Below the pieces are notes generated by a model, which was not told where the DNA came from, searched no databases, and was given only the letters and a program-made list of their open reading frames with translations. This document shows positions 1 to 13,900 of a DNA stretch of 64,000 nucleotides, piece after piece. The DNA comes from Varroa destructor (lineage: Eukaryota > Arthropoda > Arachnida > Mesostigmata > Varroidae). The translations under genes and the position numbers were made by a program. Within the stretch, counting starts at the first letter, position 1; each line of letters begins with the position of its first letter. The stretch spans positions 15,984,243 to 16,048,242 of the forward strand of contig NW_019211454.1 in NCBI RefSeq assembly GCF_002443255.2, in the 5' to 3' direction.

Positions 1-3000
1 GCCGAAGCAAATCCCGGAAAGCACCATACAGTGAGAAAAATATAAAAAGGAGGTAAAAGGAAAGAGGTCGCACGTCACTGATTTAACAATAGAACCGGCC
101 CTCTGCAAGAAACCCTAGGGAAAGAAAGCAAAATCTGGACTTCAAAGTTAAGAACCTCCATTCTTTAAAAGTTCCGCCACCCTTACCAACTTGGACGCAG
201 CCAAGAGAGTTGGCAAGAATGCAGTGAATGCTTTTAGGTTGGAGGTGGGCTCTTTGTTTTTGAGGGAAGGGCTAGGCAACGTTGGTCGTAATATAGTGGT
301 CATGGTGTTGGCCATCGATCTAAAGCCCGCAACGTCAAACGATTCCTACTGGTAACGGCTGCCCGTTTCAGCCTTGGCGCAAATAGCTCTCCCTAGCTCC
401 AAGGCATTTTTGAGAGAGAGCAGGAATTATCGGATTCGTTTAGAATTGAGCGCATTGTATAAGCCGCTCATTCGCTTTATGCTTTACCCGTCTGTAAATT
501 ACTTGGGCGGCTTCGCACGCGCGGTATGATACATAAAAAGTAACGTGTTACAAGTTACGAAAAAAAATAAAGGAGACGGCACGATAAAGGCCGTATTCAA
601 ACTGAATCGGATAAACAAATTGATGAAGCCAGCAGAGAAGATCTAGCGGTAGCCCTTTAGAGTACAGCACTACTGGAATGGAAGAATGCGAGTGGTCAAG
701 ATGGAAGACTGTGACGACTGAGTGTGGCAACCCAAAGTTCTTGTTTGTGTTTTTCGAGTGTCGTCATATTAAATCGCATCTACACAATTAAATTCGCTGT
801 AGAACGAGGTACCGTGTCATGCCAGCGGCTAACTAGAAATTGGCCGCAAGTACTAAGTAAGCCACCAAGAGGAAATACGGTTTGCTTGTTATTCCACTAC
901 GACCGTTAGGAGTTTACTGTTTATTACCTCAGCAAGGGAGGCATAAATACATGCCACCAAGTGCCAGAGTAGTCACGAATCAAGCTTACAACGGCACGCT
1001 ATGCTATCAACTGTGCGAAAGTAACACTGTATGACTCTCTACGCCGGCAGTTGTAGCAAGGTCTACAAGATGCACGTATCTTCGAGTGACCATGTACTCG
1101 AACGTACAAGGCAAAGCCCATTAAATCAACAAGCACGTCGACACGATTCAGCCGAAATGATCAACGCAACTACGACATAAAATGCGTAATGCTCAACAAC
1201 AGAAGGAAAACTTTGAGAACAAAACACAGAACGAAGAATGCCTACATGTTCGCGTTCAAAGAGGACGATAAAAAAAAAAGAAGACGTTTAAAAGAACTTA
1301 AAGGTTCTGCTCTTAAAGCGTCAAAAAAGACTCCAAACAGAGATAACGTACGCTTGCACCATAAACAACAGCAAAAAATAGAGTTTTCGCGAAGTGTACT
1401 ACGACCTTGTCAAAACGATAAGTACAAGTACAAAGTATGATGCGTGTATGGCGGCCGGTATACCGTCTACCCGTTTGTAGACCTTCCGGTAAATATAATT
1501 CATAATTTACTATTTACGTTTTTTTTACATAAGAAGGCGAATAAATAGACTAGTCACTCTGTTGATCGATTAATCTTCTAGGTCCTAAAGGCCACATGAT
1601 ATAATCCACTGAAGGTATACATGTTCCAGATGACCGATGGTAAAAATATTTACTTATTAATAAGCAGAATGTCTACTTCTGCCAACCTACTGAGACAGTA
1701 ACCTCTAGTCTAGTCCAACATAAATTGTATAAGGACTTGTCTGCGTCGAAACTCGTCGATAATATATATAGTAATCAACAGTTTGGCAGATTAACAAAAG
1801 TTCGCATTCTGTGCGCCAATGTGAGGCTCTTTCTTTTCACTCTTGTCATTCATAGTAGTCGTAGTCAAACAGATACCTTGTTTAAGCAAATGCTTTGTAC
1901 TAGGGCACGTTCCGTTTACCTCCGCAATTTGCTCGGTCCACAAGTTTGCCTCAAGTTTTTCCGATATATTCATTTCTAAGTACTCGGTGGCCCTAAGTAG
2001 GCTTATCATTGTAAGACGATGCGGGCGTTGCGTTTAAAAGGGTATCGTTTCTATTTGTGTTGTCAGTAAGGGACACTGTTCATACTCGAACACGCGATAG
2101 ACTCAGTAATAAACAACAGGTCGTATCACTTGACTTTTCGTTCCATTCCGCGCTCCTGTTGCTAGATCCGCCTCCTTTGCTGATACAGCCCGATTTGTTT
2201 TGCCCCGACCCGGCATCTCGCAAGGAGTAACGTGGCGTGAACGTGGTCTGCGCAGGAAGTGCGCATCCATGCACCGCAGGCCACGAGATGGTCGGGCACA
2301 AAACGCGGCTATTTGCACGATCAACTTCCGGGACCAGTAGCGATTGGGGGAGCTGCAGCAAACATTGGCCGTCGGCCAGCGGTGGGGACGCCTCGCCACC
2401 GCAGTCGCATCGACAGTCTTACAAAGCTTGAATAAAGCGCTGCGAAACGTCGACCGATGCTGTCCACGAATGCATATAAAAGCAAACGGAGGAAAGCAGA
2501 GAGGGTAAATAGGCTTTAGTCTATTATTAGGAGCATTGGTTCGTTAAGGTAAGCACGTTCGCTTAGTTGAAAGTGAAGCACAACCGACCTGCAGGCAGTG
2601 CGATGCCGCGACATAGGAACGGGGTATAGAACCTCCTAGTAAAATTATATAGACTTTAAATTCTTTGTTTTTCGCCGCCGACTTGGTCCGATCTCACAGA
2701 AGTCTTAGTGAAATGTTTACCTCGGCGCAGAGGTCTGCTAAAAGGTGCGCGAACACCGAGTACGGGGTGACCCTGGAGGTGTAACATGTGAAAAGAGGAC
2801 TCGCATGCCGAAACGGGTGCGCTATAACATCTGGCATTACGCTTTGTGTGAACGCAATATATCCCCTCTCCCCCTCCCCCCGCGCTGTACCGCAAAGCGA
2901 CTTAGAGTAATGGTTAGCAGGTGCTACGCAATAGATGGGTTGAAAAATACGCGGTGCACAGGGCACCACGAATCTGGGTGAACGTTGCAAACGATAAGAG

Positions 3001-3690
3001 ACCCTTTCGATGACCGAAGCCGAGTTGGCGTTTGAAGCGAAGTGAAAGACACGCTGTTGAATATGACCATATCATGGTCTCAGATTGGCTTATAGACTCC
3101 AAATAGCGATATGACAATAACAATAATTATTGTTATTTTAAGCAATAAAGCGCCAGTGTGCTACCAGTACGGTCTCAGTCAATGCAAGCATTATTGGATA
3201 ACCATGCAAATACTTAGTTTACAAGTGAATATCGAAGAATCTCTCCTTTTACGGAACTCATCCGAAATGATGGGGCAAAGTTAATAATCTATGCAGGTAA
3301 CTAGGCAAAGTTCACGTTTGTATTTGTCTATTGCCTACTTATCAGTTTTCCAGCGACAACAATTATCTACTTCTAATGAAAACGAGTTATTGTTTTTTTT
3401 ATCTTCACGAGGATATTATGCATGAACTGCTGTTGCAATGGATTTACTTAATTTTTCTCACTTTGTAACAATCTCCGATAAACGTATAGACGCGACTTTA
3501 TGGAATCTATTTGCTCCCGTTTTGTCGCTGCGATCGCAGGTATTTACTGCCGTTGTCAAGCAAAGCAACGTAAACGTATTTCCTAGGCGTCAGCGCACGT
3601 TGGACTGTGTAGGTTGCCGCTGCTGCTGCAGATTCGGTTTCTGTGGTCAAAAACCAGCAGTCAATGTGCTTAGGTGATTTCTATTACTAC
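1..3690. other. Intron or flank after last hig-like exon
   Basis: No exon could be joined here. I looked on the minus strand for the second half of the split sushi domain (C-x3-G-x-W...P-x-C) and found no match with a usable acceptor. A short minus-strand frame at 148-315 is listed separately. Around 2,080-2,440 the DNA is GC-rich and open in more than one frame but shows no family motif. The next exon is probably below base 1. Confidence 0.6.
148..315 (-). other. Short unassigned open frame with strong internal splice donor
   Basis: A 55-codon minus-strand frame runs from ATG at 315 to TAA at 148-150. It begins MANTMTTILRPTLPSPSLKN and has a hydrophobic, alanine-rich middle (AFTAFLPTLLAASKL) before ending LLKNGGS. 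A strong donor, AAGTTG/GTAAGG, lies right after the SKL codons. The plus strand is also open across the same bases. Whether it is an exon, an old repeat or chance cannot be decided by eye; I assign no function. Confidence 0.25.
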
Positions 3691-3818
3691 CTGTGAGTGT
3701 CCAATGAGAATATGTCCTGCGTTACAAGCGAACGTGACGATTTCGCCCGCGGGAAGGAAGCGTCCAGAGTAGATAACCCGTCCGTTCGGTGGCGGAAGAG
3801 GGGCCTCGCAGCGAACAA
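3691..3818 (-). CDS. hig: hig-like exon, first half of a further sushi domain
   Basis: The acceptor is CCTATCTCTCTGTGTATTTCAG and the donor is CACAG/GTAGTA. Two bases in, 42 codons, phase 0 out. It reads VRCEAPLPPPNGRVIYSG, then GEIVTFACNAGHILIGHSQ. Cysteines at about 442 and 470, P-x-NG and G-x-x-V-x-F-x-C are sushi hallmarks. The third and fourth cysteines and the Trp must come from a later exon, which I could not find in bases 1-3,690. If the intron were retained, the frame would end six codons later in TAA, giving a truncated domain. Confidence 0.92.
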
Positions 3819-6800
3819 CTGAAATACACAGAGAGATAGGATGAAGAGATACGTACGCATACACACAAATGGCGGACGAGGCCAATCATCAACTGCGTAA
3901 TTATGATAAAAACTAACAATAATAACTATAATACGAACAATATAAACTAACAATAATAATAATATTCAATATCATTACCTTTTTCGAGGTCTTTTGCTAG
4001 TTCTTCAGCACTTTCACGGCGCATCTGTGCTTAGCAGACAAAAATATCTCCTTACATTAAATTGATGTGATCCACATGAGAAAGCAACTAATGTAAATCG
4101 AAAAAAATCCGGATCAGTTTGCCCAAACCCAGTGAGTCGTACCGCCTTAGATGCCCTTGTTGTTAGCGCGTGTAAGTCTCCAATTTCTGATCAGATACTC
4201 GGCCATTTCGAAATCACTTTGCTTTTATTCAGTTTTTATGATTCTTGCCAGATGTTCAACGCGTATCGGCGGGCTCCGGTCGATCAGGCCGTGTTGAACC
4301 GGTTACTTAGATAAGCAAAAATTATAGCCGGCAATTCTAACCCCTCGGGCTTTCTGATTTAACCTTGTCTAGCTGACAAGTAGACCCAGACCGCCTGGTC
4401 GATCCAAACGATAGACGAAAGCCAAAGTGCGTATTGAAGTAGTGTATTTGCTAGTCTTTGATGAGGTTGGCGTCTTGCCAACCAGATCTTAGGTTGATCA
4501 AGCAGTGGCGGTTTTTCGCATAACAGAAACGCGGCGGTTCACTCGAATTCTAACGACAAAATCATTTATTATGTGTTGTCTGCTACTCTCTACAACCTAA
4601 TAATATGTCTCAAGCAGGTTATTTCAATCCCACCATCAGTGCGAGGTCCTGAAAATCCATCAGCGAAAGCTGGAAGAATCTATCGGCAAGAGGTTTGGAA
4701 GATGTGACGGGTTCCCAAGGCTCTCTCACTCATGATTTTGTTAATAGACTTTATTTAAACTTTATTATTTTTGTCGTTTGTATCAGACGCATTGTTGTAA
4801 AGCCGGATGCTTTTTCATTGTCTATCCGGCCTTTCCTGGGACGGAATTTAGCGGGCTGTATCCTTCCTTACCACCTCACTTTTCTTGTACATCTATTAGT
4901 GATCCTTGAAGTCGTGCCAAACGCAAATTATGGCTGTTCCCACACGGAGATCTAGCTTAACTCTGGCTTTGAGCTCATCTTTCTACACATATTTTTTCAC
5001 AATTGACCTGGAGACACCGCTTCCCGTCAACCAGACCTCTGCGAAGAAATCTGCCATAGTGGGCGCGGATTGTGGTGCTCGACGTCTCGGTACCAATGGG
5101 CGAGATGTCAAGAAACGGCGAAAAGCCACTTTTTCTTGTGCTTGTTACCCAACCCTCAAGGTAGCCAGATTTCTAATTTTTGATAAATTAAACTTGAGGT
5201 GCCTGCTAAGATTCGAAAGCTCACAGCCTGTATCCTATAATATATTAGGTTATGTGCTATGTGAGCTTCTTGTTGACCTCAGATGGCAGAACCGGAACGG
5301 GGTGCATCCTCCAGGTTCAAGGAGCTATCTTTGAACTCAGCAAATCCTTTCGAGCAGTACGCTCACGTACAGATACATACCGAACGTACATCCCGCAAAA
5401 AAGACGAACGAAGGCTCAGTGTAAAAACAAATAATGAGCGTTTATTGCATTCATAAAGATGGCAATGGGTGGCTCTTCGTTTTGTGACCTTTGATTGTGC
5501 CCGTACCGTTCCTTGTGACCATAGCGCCTGTGCCTTTCCGGCGATGCAGGCTTGCACGGGCTCTCTTCAACCAGCGAGGTCTGAAAATACCGATTTTCTC
5601 GTATGCGGAATTTGACGAAGTTAAAGTTAAGTTGTTTCAAAAAAGGAATCGTTTTAGTATACAATATTTTGAGTTGATACCTTGTTCATCTCGATAAGAA
5701 AATTAAGAACCATTTTCGATTTCAAGTCAATCGCTCGGACCGACGTAAATTTTCCAGTAGTGGTAATAGTACAGCGCAGTAATGGTTACTTTGATTAGTT
5801 GTAACAAAATCTCTTATACGAAAAGCGATTAATCTAACCGTCACGTAAATTAATGAATTAACCGTCGTTTTAAATTAAAAATTATCTGTGCGTTGCTTTT
5901 ACTTAACTTAAGTTTTCCCTTCATCAAATTCGTATATGAAGGCGCGAGATACCTACTACGCATTTGAACCTCGAAAGTAGCCACTTTTTGCCATTATGGG
6001 TCGAAAAGCGTTATGTATAGCTCAATTTCTAGCAATCTCTTGTACCTCGTTTGCAGCATAATCTATAATGTCTGTTCTTCTCTACCTTTTCAATAGTAAA
6101 GGACAGAAAAAATGGCTTTCTTCGCTGGAATCGATACCTCAGCTTTAGCCAATACTTGCAGCTGGTAAACATCTTGAGGGCACTTCAAAGCAAACTCTGT
6201 CCGAATTTTGGCCGTAGAACATTTGACAGTTTCGCTTTGGCTCTCTCTGTCTCCCATTTAGTTTTTCCCCTTTCCCTCTCTGCAATTTTGTCGTCTGTTC
6301 ATTTTCATCCTTAAATTTCACTCTCCTTGACGTTCGCACATGAAATGGTTTCCATGGTCTGGTCGTCAGGCGTGCCGTACGCCGTTGATCTAGCCCTTGA
6401 CATCTTCAAACCTAGTTGTCACCATTGAGAGGTTCGCTTGGCGAAATCCAGTAGCCCAAGCGCTCAATAGCCCATCGGTAGAGAACCCGGCATGATCAAC
6501 CATTTATTGGACTGGCCCATTGACAGTGACCCATGAGTCAGCCCGGTCGGTTACAGCCACTTGCACAGTAGCAGAGGTGCCAGCAGATCGTGCGGGCATC
6601 AGGCGCGCCAACACAAAACGGCCGGAGAACCGCCCAGTCAGCCAAGCAAGTACCGTGGGAATCGCTAAAAATTTTTCCTTTCCGGCCCTCCGCTCACTCT
6701 GTTTTCTATCCTTCACCAGCCTGACTAAAATATCGCGATCAGGCCACTTGCTGCAGCTGCTGCTTTCTAAAAAACTCCATCTTGATCTTTTCCTCTCTCC

Positions 6801-7913
6801 CTTTTTTCTTGACCCCCTTTGACAGGCGTACTTGGGACACTCTTTTTCTTTCCCTATCTTTGGGTTGCTCGGCTGTTCTGCTTTTGCCGACTGCTAGGAA
6901 ACGACACTCGCTGCTACCGGTTCGCAATAAATATGTTATGCTTTAGATGTTGTTCAACCGGGCGGAAAGTTAATCAATATGTTACGGTACAATTTAGCTT
7001 CATGGAATTTATATCCGCTAGCTGCTCGAGTGTTGGCCTGTTTGGGAGGTCGACTAAAGCTGGCTGGTCGGCCTCAACACGCGTCCATTGGCTCTCATTC
7101 AACTGCTACTGCTACTACTACATCTACAAAGAGGACAAGCGCTCATTTTAGCTTATAGTGCGCTATATAGGTATGGGCGGCAGTTAGACAGTTTTCAAGT
7201 ACGACACAGACTGCGCGTGTTATGGTGTGAGAAGTAGAGGAAGCATAGTTGAAAAATCTATTATATTGTGTATTAAGCAATTCGAAATGATCCCACTATG
7301 CTGACCCATAAAAAGATTCATTGGCTATCGAGTAAGCAATGCGACAAATAATTTTTCGTTGATAAATCACCCACATATACACTTCGGCTCTGAAATAACA
7401 ACGCCGCCAAAGCCTGATCATGTGGTAGACAATATGAAACACCGAAGTGAAACGTTCCAAGGGCATCGGATCGCTTAGAAGCTTGTGGAGACTTTAATTC
7501 GCCAAGTCTGATCTATTCAGGAGTAGTCAGTTGCAGTTCTGCAGGATATCGTCGAAACACTCTAAATGTAATGTTTATATATCCGTCTATAAGTACGGCA
7601 AAAATTGTCTGATTGAAGGACGGCGGTGAGATTATCCATGATTCAGAAATGTAATAAAATCCAATGACGAAACATCAATAATAATAATAATAAACTATGA
7701 TTGTACCACCCGTTGGTCGTTGCTTGTATTGCCATATTTACGGTACTACTACTAGTGCGTGTAGCTGACTTTCTGTTATATGAGTTAACTAAACCAAGTG
7801 ACACGAGTTTAACAATAAAATTACTTAATATAATGAACGCGAAGACAAGACTAGCCAACTAAAAAGCAAATATTGTGTATTAGAGATTGGGCAGATGTTG
7901 ACGAATATCTTAC
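3819..7913 (-). other. hig-like intron (4.1 kb)
   Basis: This intron lies between two sushi exons. It has AT-rich stretches, a pair of AACTAACAATAATAA-type repeats near 3,910-3,965 and an (AAT)n tract at 7,677-7,693. The longest open frame is a plus-strand 142-codon frame near 4,906-5,334 with no recognisable motif, within chance length for DNA of this composition. Confidence 0.7.
7677..7693. repeat. (AAT)n microsatellite
   Basis: About six AAT units in the intron between the two 3'-most sushi exons. Confidence 0.9.
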
Positions 7914-8087
7914 CCTCGCAGTTCGGCGGCATATCGGACCAGGTCTCATTTCGAAGGCAGGTTATCGAAGAAGCCCCAACGATACGTTGGCCACCGGGAC
8001 AGCTAAACACCACACGGGTACCGTACATCCGCTCCTGGGAACTCATCTCGACATAGCTACTGGCAACGATTGGCGGACACATTATTC
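7914..8087 (-). CDS. hig: hig-like exon, complete sushi (CCP) domain
   Basis: This is a second symmetric 1-1 exon. The acceptor is CGTTTTCCCTATCTTCCAG and the donor is GAGG/GTAAGA; two bases in, 57 codons, one base out. The sushi cysteines are in IMCPPIVASS (384), VVFSCPGGQ (410), SSITCLRNETW (424) and PPNC (437), with Trp 430 in the expected place and a sequon NET at 427. The split codon with the upstream exon gives Arg (FCK-R-IMC), so the two sushi domains follow each other with almost no linker. The frame stays open upstream into the intron and contains an ATG, but the strong acceptor and phase match argue against a start there. Confidence 0.95.
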
Positions 8088-10888
8088 CTGGAAGATAGGG
8101 AAAACGAATTAATAGTAGTTGAACAAAGACAGCGCAAGTGAACCTCACTGCCAATAACAATGTGGTACCACTTGACATTTTCGTGCAACTGCTTCAAAGT
8201 GACCCCTAAAACTAGAGCATACTTACTGAGTGTATCTAGTAATGACTTATTAGAAAGCTCTACACGAACTCTAAACAAAACGTTTGCCTCCGCTCGTAAG
8301 TGTCTAAACGTGATAACCGTTCTTTCGAAAGCTTCGAATATTCATAAAAAGTATCGATTTGCTCTCACGGTATCCCAACAATATCGTATGCATAGTTTTA
8401 AATAAATATATACGCCGCACAGCCCCAGCATATGCTAAGCAGGGTTTTTAGCGGTGAGAAGCCCCGTTTTTGGTGTCTTCTGCGTACCGCAGAAGCCGCT
8501 AGCATATCCTCTGTTTTCGACAAGTGCTCGATCAATTGACAATAGAGTTTCTGCATTTAGGTCAAATTCAATAAGCACAGGTGTGCGAAGCAAGCAAGTA
8601 CCGACCCTCTTCGACCCACTTTAACGTGCATACATGTGGAACTCGGGGCAGGGAGCTCTGAGGTAGCTTTTAGTGTTTGCGCTGTAGCCTCGAGACGTTC
8701 GTTGAAACAGCGATGAAGGTTAGGGTAGGCAGCGCGCGATGACGAGCAGTATCCTTTAGCTACAACTCAGATCAGAGCGACCATGGAAAAGTTAATTGGT
8801 AGGGGGTAATTGAAGTTGGCAAATAAAGCAAAGCTACATTCATCAAAGCTGCTCTTGCTTGACGGCGGCAGCGACGAAGGCGACAGAAGCCGGTGGCAAG
8901 CAAAAATAGTGGAGAGGGGCAAAAAGAATTGCCAGGGTGCTAGTGTTTCCAGATTGATATAGTTAGAGTGCAAAGGAACTGTATATGTACTAAGTGTAAA
9001 AAGAGATGATGAAAAAGAGATGATGTTAATCAAACGTTCACTAAAATCACCATAAAAGCTCAGGATCAAGCTGAGTAGATTTTTCTAGTGTGCTGACGGA
9101 AAAGCAAGCTGTTGGAAGGATGGATTCTAGGAATAAAAAAGCGGGTTGTGCAGTAGCTGGTGCACTATAAGGCATCCGCTATTCCAGGAGCTACTGCCCA
9201 CCCCTTCTTTTTTCAAAAAATAGCCGAGAGAACCGATGCTACCACCTTGACCAGTGATCGTACGCATGGTCCATTAAGGCTTGATCAAGCTAAGCTGGAC
9301 TGAGTTAAACCGGCCTTCTCACTCTTCCTTCGGTGTTTTGCCATTTTCCTGACCGCTTTTTACATGAACGCTAACTATCGCGGCTATGCGCTACGGCATA
9401 TGTAGTATACCTGGCGTCTATACTCTGACGTCTCTATTTGTCCCTACCGGGATCGTTTACACCCTCGCCATGACCGCGATCACTACTTTCTGTATACGGG
9501 CATACCAACAGCTGCTCGACCTGCTATGTGCTGGTAGGTGGATCGTTCCTTCAGCACCACAGGATGAATCGTCTATTAATTCCTAGTGGGTAGCGAATGC
9601 ATGATGCCACAGGTCATGTAAGTTTATTCGATTCCTTAAGATATGACCTAAACATCCGTGAATGATCGTTGGATATAGCAAATGAGAAAATCATTGATAG
9701 GGTTCGCTATATCCTTTCTTTTCTGACTCCGGTGTTCCGGCGTGAGCACCAACAAGAAATGAAGATTAGCAATGAGCAAGGGAACGGCACTGGAGAAAAT
9801 CGTGTTATATCATATAGTAGTAATTATAATAATTATGATTACTAATACTTATTTTTTTACCAGGTGTATAAAAGTTGAATCTATTGACGCGTGGCGCACT
9901 CGAACCAGTGGTCTTCGATCCGTATAAGTTAAATGATCATAAAATTGCTGAAAATCATTATTTGAACGCGAAAAATGAATGAGCTGTAGTGAACTCTAGT
10001 GATAATGCAGAGTAACCCACAAACCCAGACGATCGTTTGTGTGACTAGATCTTAATGCCCACTATTTATCTTTCAACCCGTATTCATTTAGTGGTTCTTT
10101 TTCGTATCTCATCAGCGAATTTCTATCGTACATTGAATTCGCGGCCCTAGTAAAATGAGAGGCACAGCTTACGTGGACTTAACTTCACCAAACAGGGAAG
10201 AGCCTTCGGTATAATACTGATGAACAAAGCCTTCCTTTGTGCCAGACTTTCTCAAGTATTTGTCAGGCCGTCCACAACGCGTGAGATGTAGCTAAGATAT
10301 ACACAAGAAGTGTATATTCAAGCAACCTTTTGCTGTTTCTGATCTAGTGGGTGTCATTATCTAAGGTAGATCTCTCAAAGCCAGCTCGATCGAATGATAA
10401 GATGACCCCTGCCCCTCAGGCAAATATGCTATTCAAGGCAGGCCAACGTCAGCAAAGGACCTATAGGAACTCATTCAGTGTGGCAGCAGGGCAAGCTCCG
10501 GCAAGACGCAAGGTATGGCTTTAAACGTAAAGGCTAGAAGCGTCGGTGCTGGCCGTGTAACGCAGTAGCTTTCAACGAGTGGGGGCCATTCGATATGACA
10601 GCGCCTGCGGCATCCAAAAACGGAGCCAAGGAAAAGAGTGACGAGGTCGTCGGTTCGCATAGATTAGTTCGTAAAGGTTAATGGCCAGCTGCGTCGACGA
10701 ATGCGGACCGTCTGAGCAATCGCGCCAGCGGCGCAGCGAGAATTGTCGCGTGAGAAGAATGACTAACCTAATAGTAATCCATAACACGTGACGTCTGCGC
10801 AGGACATTCAGGAAAATCAAAAGCTGATTGACTAATATATATCGTATACGCATACGTATTTTATGTATTGATATGACGTACAACAAAA

Positions 10889-10914
10889 ATATATATGTAT
10901 ATATATATATATAT
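10889..10914. repeat. AT dinucleotide repeat
   Basis: An AT tract with one G interruption, intronic. Confidence 0.85.
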
Positions 10915-13900
10915 GGAAGAAAAACAAGGATTTGAACGCCATATGCAACCCTATGGCTACGAAACAAGTTACTAGGAGCTGCCGGGAGGTGCGTTGCTAG
11001 GGGGGTTAAGTGCTCGACGGGCTGCTGCTACTTCGAATTGTAGTGACAAACCACATACTGCAGGACTTCTGCAGATACCGGAAGTTTTCTATTTATATAG
11101 TCGTTGATATATTTTATAATTAAGGCAACATTACACACTACTGGCACCGTCTGCATTTGAGTATGGTGGCTGTAATTCTTTCCTTTAGCTGGCGTCGGTG
11201 CGCAAGCAGCGCTAGCGTTCAAATGAAGCCGTGCTCTTACTTGTTCGCATAGCTACATTGTACCTTTGGCAGCCGCAGAGAACAGAGAGCATATCTGATA
11301 CATGGGTTAGGAAAGCCGTCCAGCAAGGTCGTAAACATCAATTAGACTTTGTATTGATAATCCAAGCTGTTTATTGGCTTTTTTAAATAAACTATATTAG
11401 TCTTTATTGCCTAATCCGCTCCGGACCCTGTTTCGGCCATAAACGAATACAGCCCGACTTAATGCTCATAATAAAGTTGCTAGCGGACTAGTCGCCTCCA
11501 CTTGAGAAACGGAAAACGTACAGAAGCTATTCTTGTAAAACCTACATTGTACTATGTGTAGGAAGGCACATTTGCTGTAAATAATATATTTTCTATATTC
11601 GTATAAATGCGATAGGGTATACAGTCTTATTCTATTGTTATTGACAATGAGAACATACAGGATGTGCCTGCCGAGTTTTTTGTTGAGCTTCCAGGCCTAC
11701 AGGTTTTTTACATCATTGCAAAGACGCACAAAGTTCTACATCTACATGCTTGTTAGAAAATTCGAATAGGCACATCTGCGGCGTTCCAGAAACGGTAGAT
11801 ATTTCAGGTCCAGCAAATAGCACTGGGGTATATCGTCAGAGATGGGTGACCTTTTTTCAATCAAACAAAGAGAATAACTCGTACTTTTGGCGCTTGTGGA
11901 ACTTTTGAGCGTTATCTCCGACATAAATAGGGATTTAATCCTTCTTTGAGTTGATTTTTTTATTAGTGTTCATTTTATGGATATCAGATGAGTCTTACAA
12001 ACACAATACAGCTCGGAACTTGCGTTCTCCTACTTGCATATGAGCTAGAAATGACTTTTGACATAATGGCGTCGTTCAAATAAAAGCTGGAATTTCTGGG
12101 TGGGCCTATAATGTTTTAGGATTTTAAAAAACATATTACATTTTTAAAAAATGAAGCTAAGTAAGTAATTAACCTTTTGGTATATGACATCAACATCATT
12201 ATAACTCCTAACTGTATATATGAGTTCGCCAGCTAATACTACATCGTTTTCTGGGGGTTTATATGAATAATTATTATACAGTTATTACAGCCGGTCTCAC
12301 TCAGCGCTACCCCAGAAAGCCAATCGGCCAACAATGGTCAACAGCGACAAACATAAAAAGTGGAGGTATGGTGGTCCGAGCGAGAAAACGCGAGCCCCGG
12401 GCTTCGGCTCACTATCTTTTTCTTCGTTTGCAACGGTCGAATCGCATGCCACCCGAACAATGCCATTGCTCCAAGTTGTAATAAACAAGATTTTTCGATG
12501 AAGATTGCGTGTATGTGTTATATTGGGGTTCGCGCACGAAGAGCTATAGCAGGAGAAGCAGTAGCAGCGACAGCACCAACAACACCAGCGATAGACGTTC
12601 GACGTAGACGTAAAACGTGAAAAAGCATAGAAGCGGTTGCTCAACAAATGCCAACAAGCGGCAGGAGCTTCAGTCGGTCCAGTTATGCTTATAAGCGTCC
12701 AAGCTCACAGGGAATCGTCAACCCTAGTTTCTCGGCAATACCCTAGTTACAATCAGTTGTCACATTTCCCGTTTACCTCCTGAAAACCCTAGTGGTATCT
12801 AATTCAATGTAGTACTAATATAAACGGCATTCTCTACCAATTCAGCGTTTATCCAAACATCAAGTCATCCAATGGCGGTATTTGGGTCTGTGTATGTCGG
12901 TCGTACGGCCAGCACTCAACTATCGTTCAAACGGTAGCCAAATGCTATCGTCGTCAAGCGAATATTGGCAAAAATCTTAGTAATGTTTCGTAAAAAAAGT
13001 CACTTGGTGTTGCAAAAAAATCAGCGACCGACGTCTAACAGCCAACGTGCGAAACTGTCTAAACTTCGTTCATTTTCGGTCAGTGCGTGGAATGGAGCTC
13101 TTTGTTGAACGGAGAGATCGCCGAAAATGAAATAATCGTGCTTTGGCCCAATTCTTTTACTTCCTTTGCTACCTTTTTGTGATTGATATAACTCGTTGTT
13201 CTAACAATGTTTTTCTTTGTGCTCCACCTATGTTTTTCGCTAGGCTTTCCTTTAACGTTTGTGGCCTATGCTCCGCATCCCCCATAAAGAACGTGGGCAA
13301 ATCGTGCTCTTACCTCAATTCTCCTGCGCCTCTGTGCCAGATTCTCATTAACGCTTTCGGAATGCACTTTCTTCGTTGTTATGCTTCTGCTGGCCTAAAT
13401 TACAACAACTCCGAATCCCCTCTTTACCTTGTTTATGCAAGTGAAGCCCCTGACCTTGTTCCAACCGTTTTTCTCTATTTCATCAATAGCCAATGCTGCA
13501 ACGCAAGGTTTGTTTCTCAGTGCTGCTTATATAAACGTCGCGCTACGCCCTGGGGGACGGTAGCCAGACAAAAAAACCTCGTGACAATTCTGTCCAAAAG
13601 CCGTGCAGTACGAAAAGGACCTCAATAGGCCACTACCGTTTCCCACTAATCAGCCCAAAACAACCCGCACTGTTATAACCCTACCTGAATGGTATTTACA
13701 GCATGGCCGTGATCCCTGCCGATGTACGTGGGGGCAAACTTGTGCTTGTGCCTCCCTATATGTCGGTCGACGTTGGGTGCAAGTCTGTGCTACTTGCGTC
13801 CGTGCCTAAACAAGCGAGGAGGCCACATTTCTTGCGTCTCGAGCAATGGCGTCACGTCCTACTGCAAAAGCCACTCGAAATACGGTGGGGGCGTATTCTA

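Noticed and set aside
1..108. Strong acceptor (TTTCTTGCAG) on the minus strand at about 109 with an open frame to the window edge
   Set aside because: The frame has no Trp or sushi-like cysteine spacing, so it cannot be tied to the hig-like gene from this sequence alone.
2080..2440. GC-rich minus-strand region with a C-G-A-W...C run that might finish the split sushi domain
   Set aside because: The cysteine-to-Trp spacing is too short, the P-x-C end is missing, and the only phase-0 acceptor (GTGCAAATAG) lacks a pyrimidine tract.
10920..10945. Possible tRNA B-box (RC of GGATTTGAACGCC)
   Set aside because: Flanking bases do not form a T-arm stem and no A-box is placed at the right distance.
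13143..13628. 161-codon plus-strand frame, cysteine and hydrophobic rich
   Set aside because: It has no ATG near its start, no family motif, and its length is about what one chance frame in 64 kb can reach.
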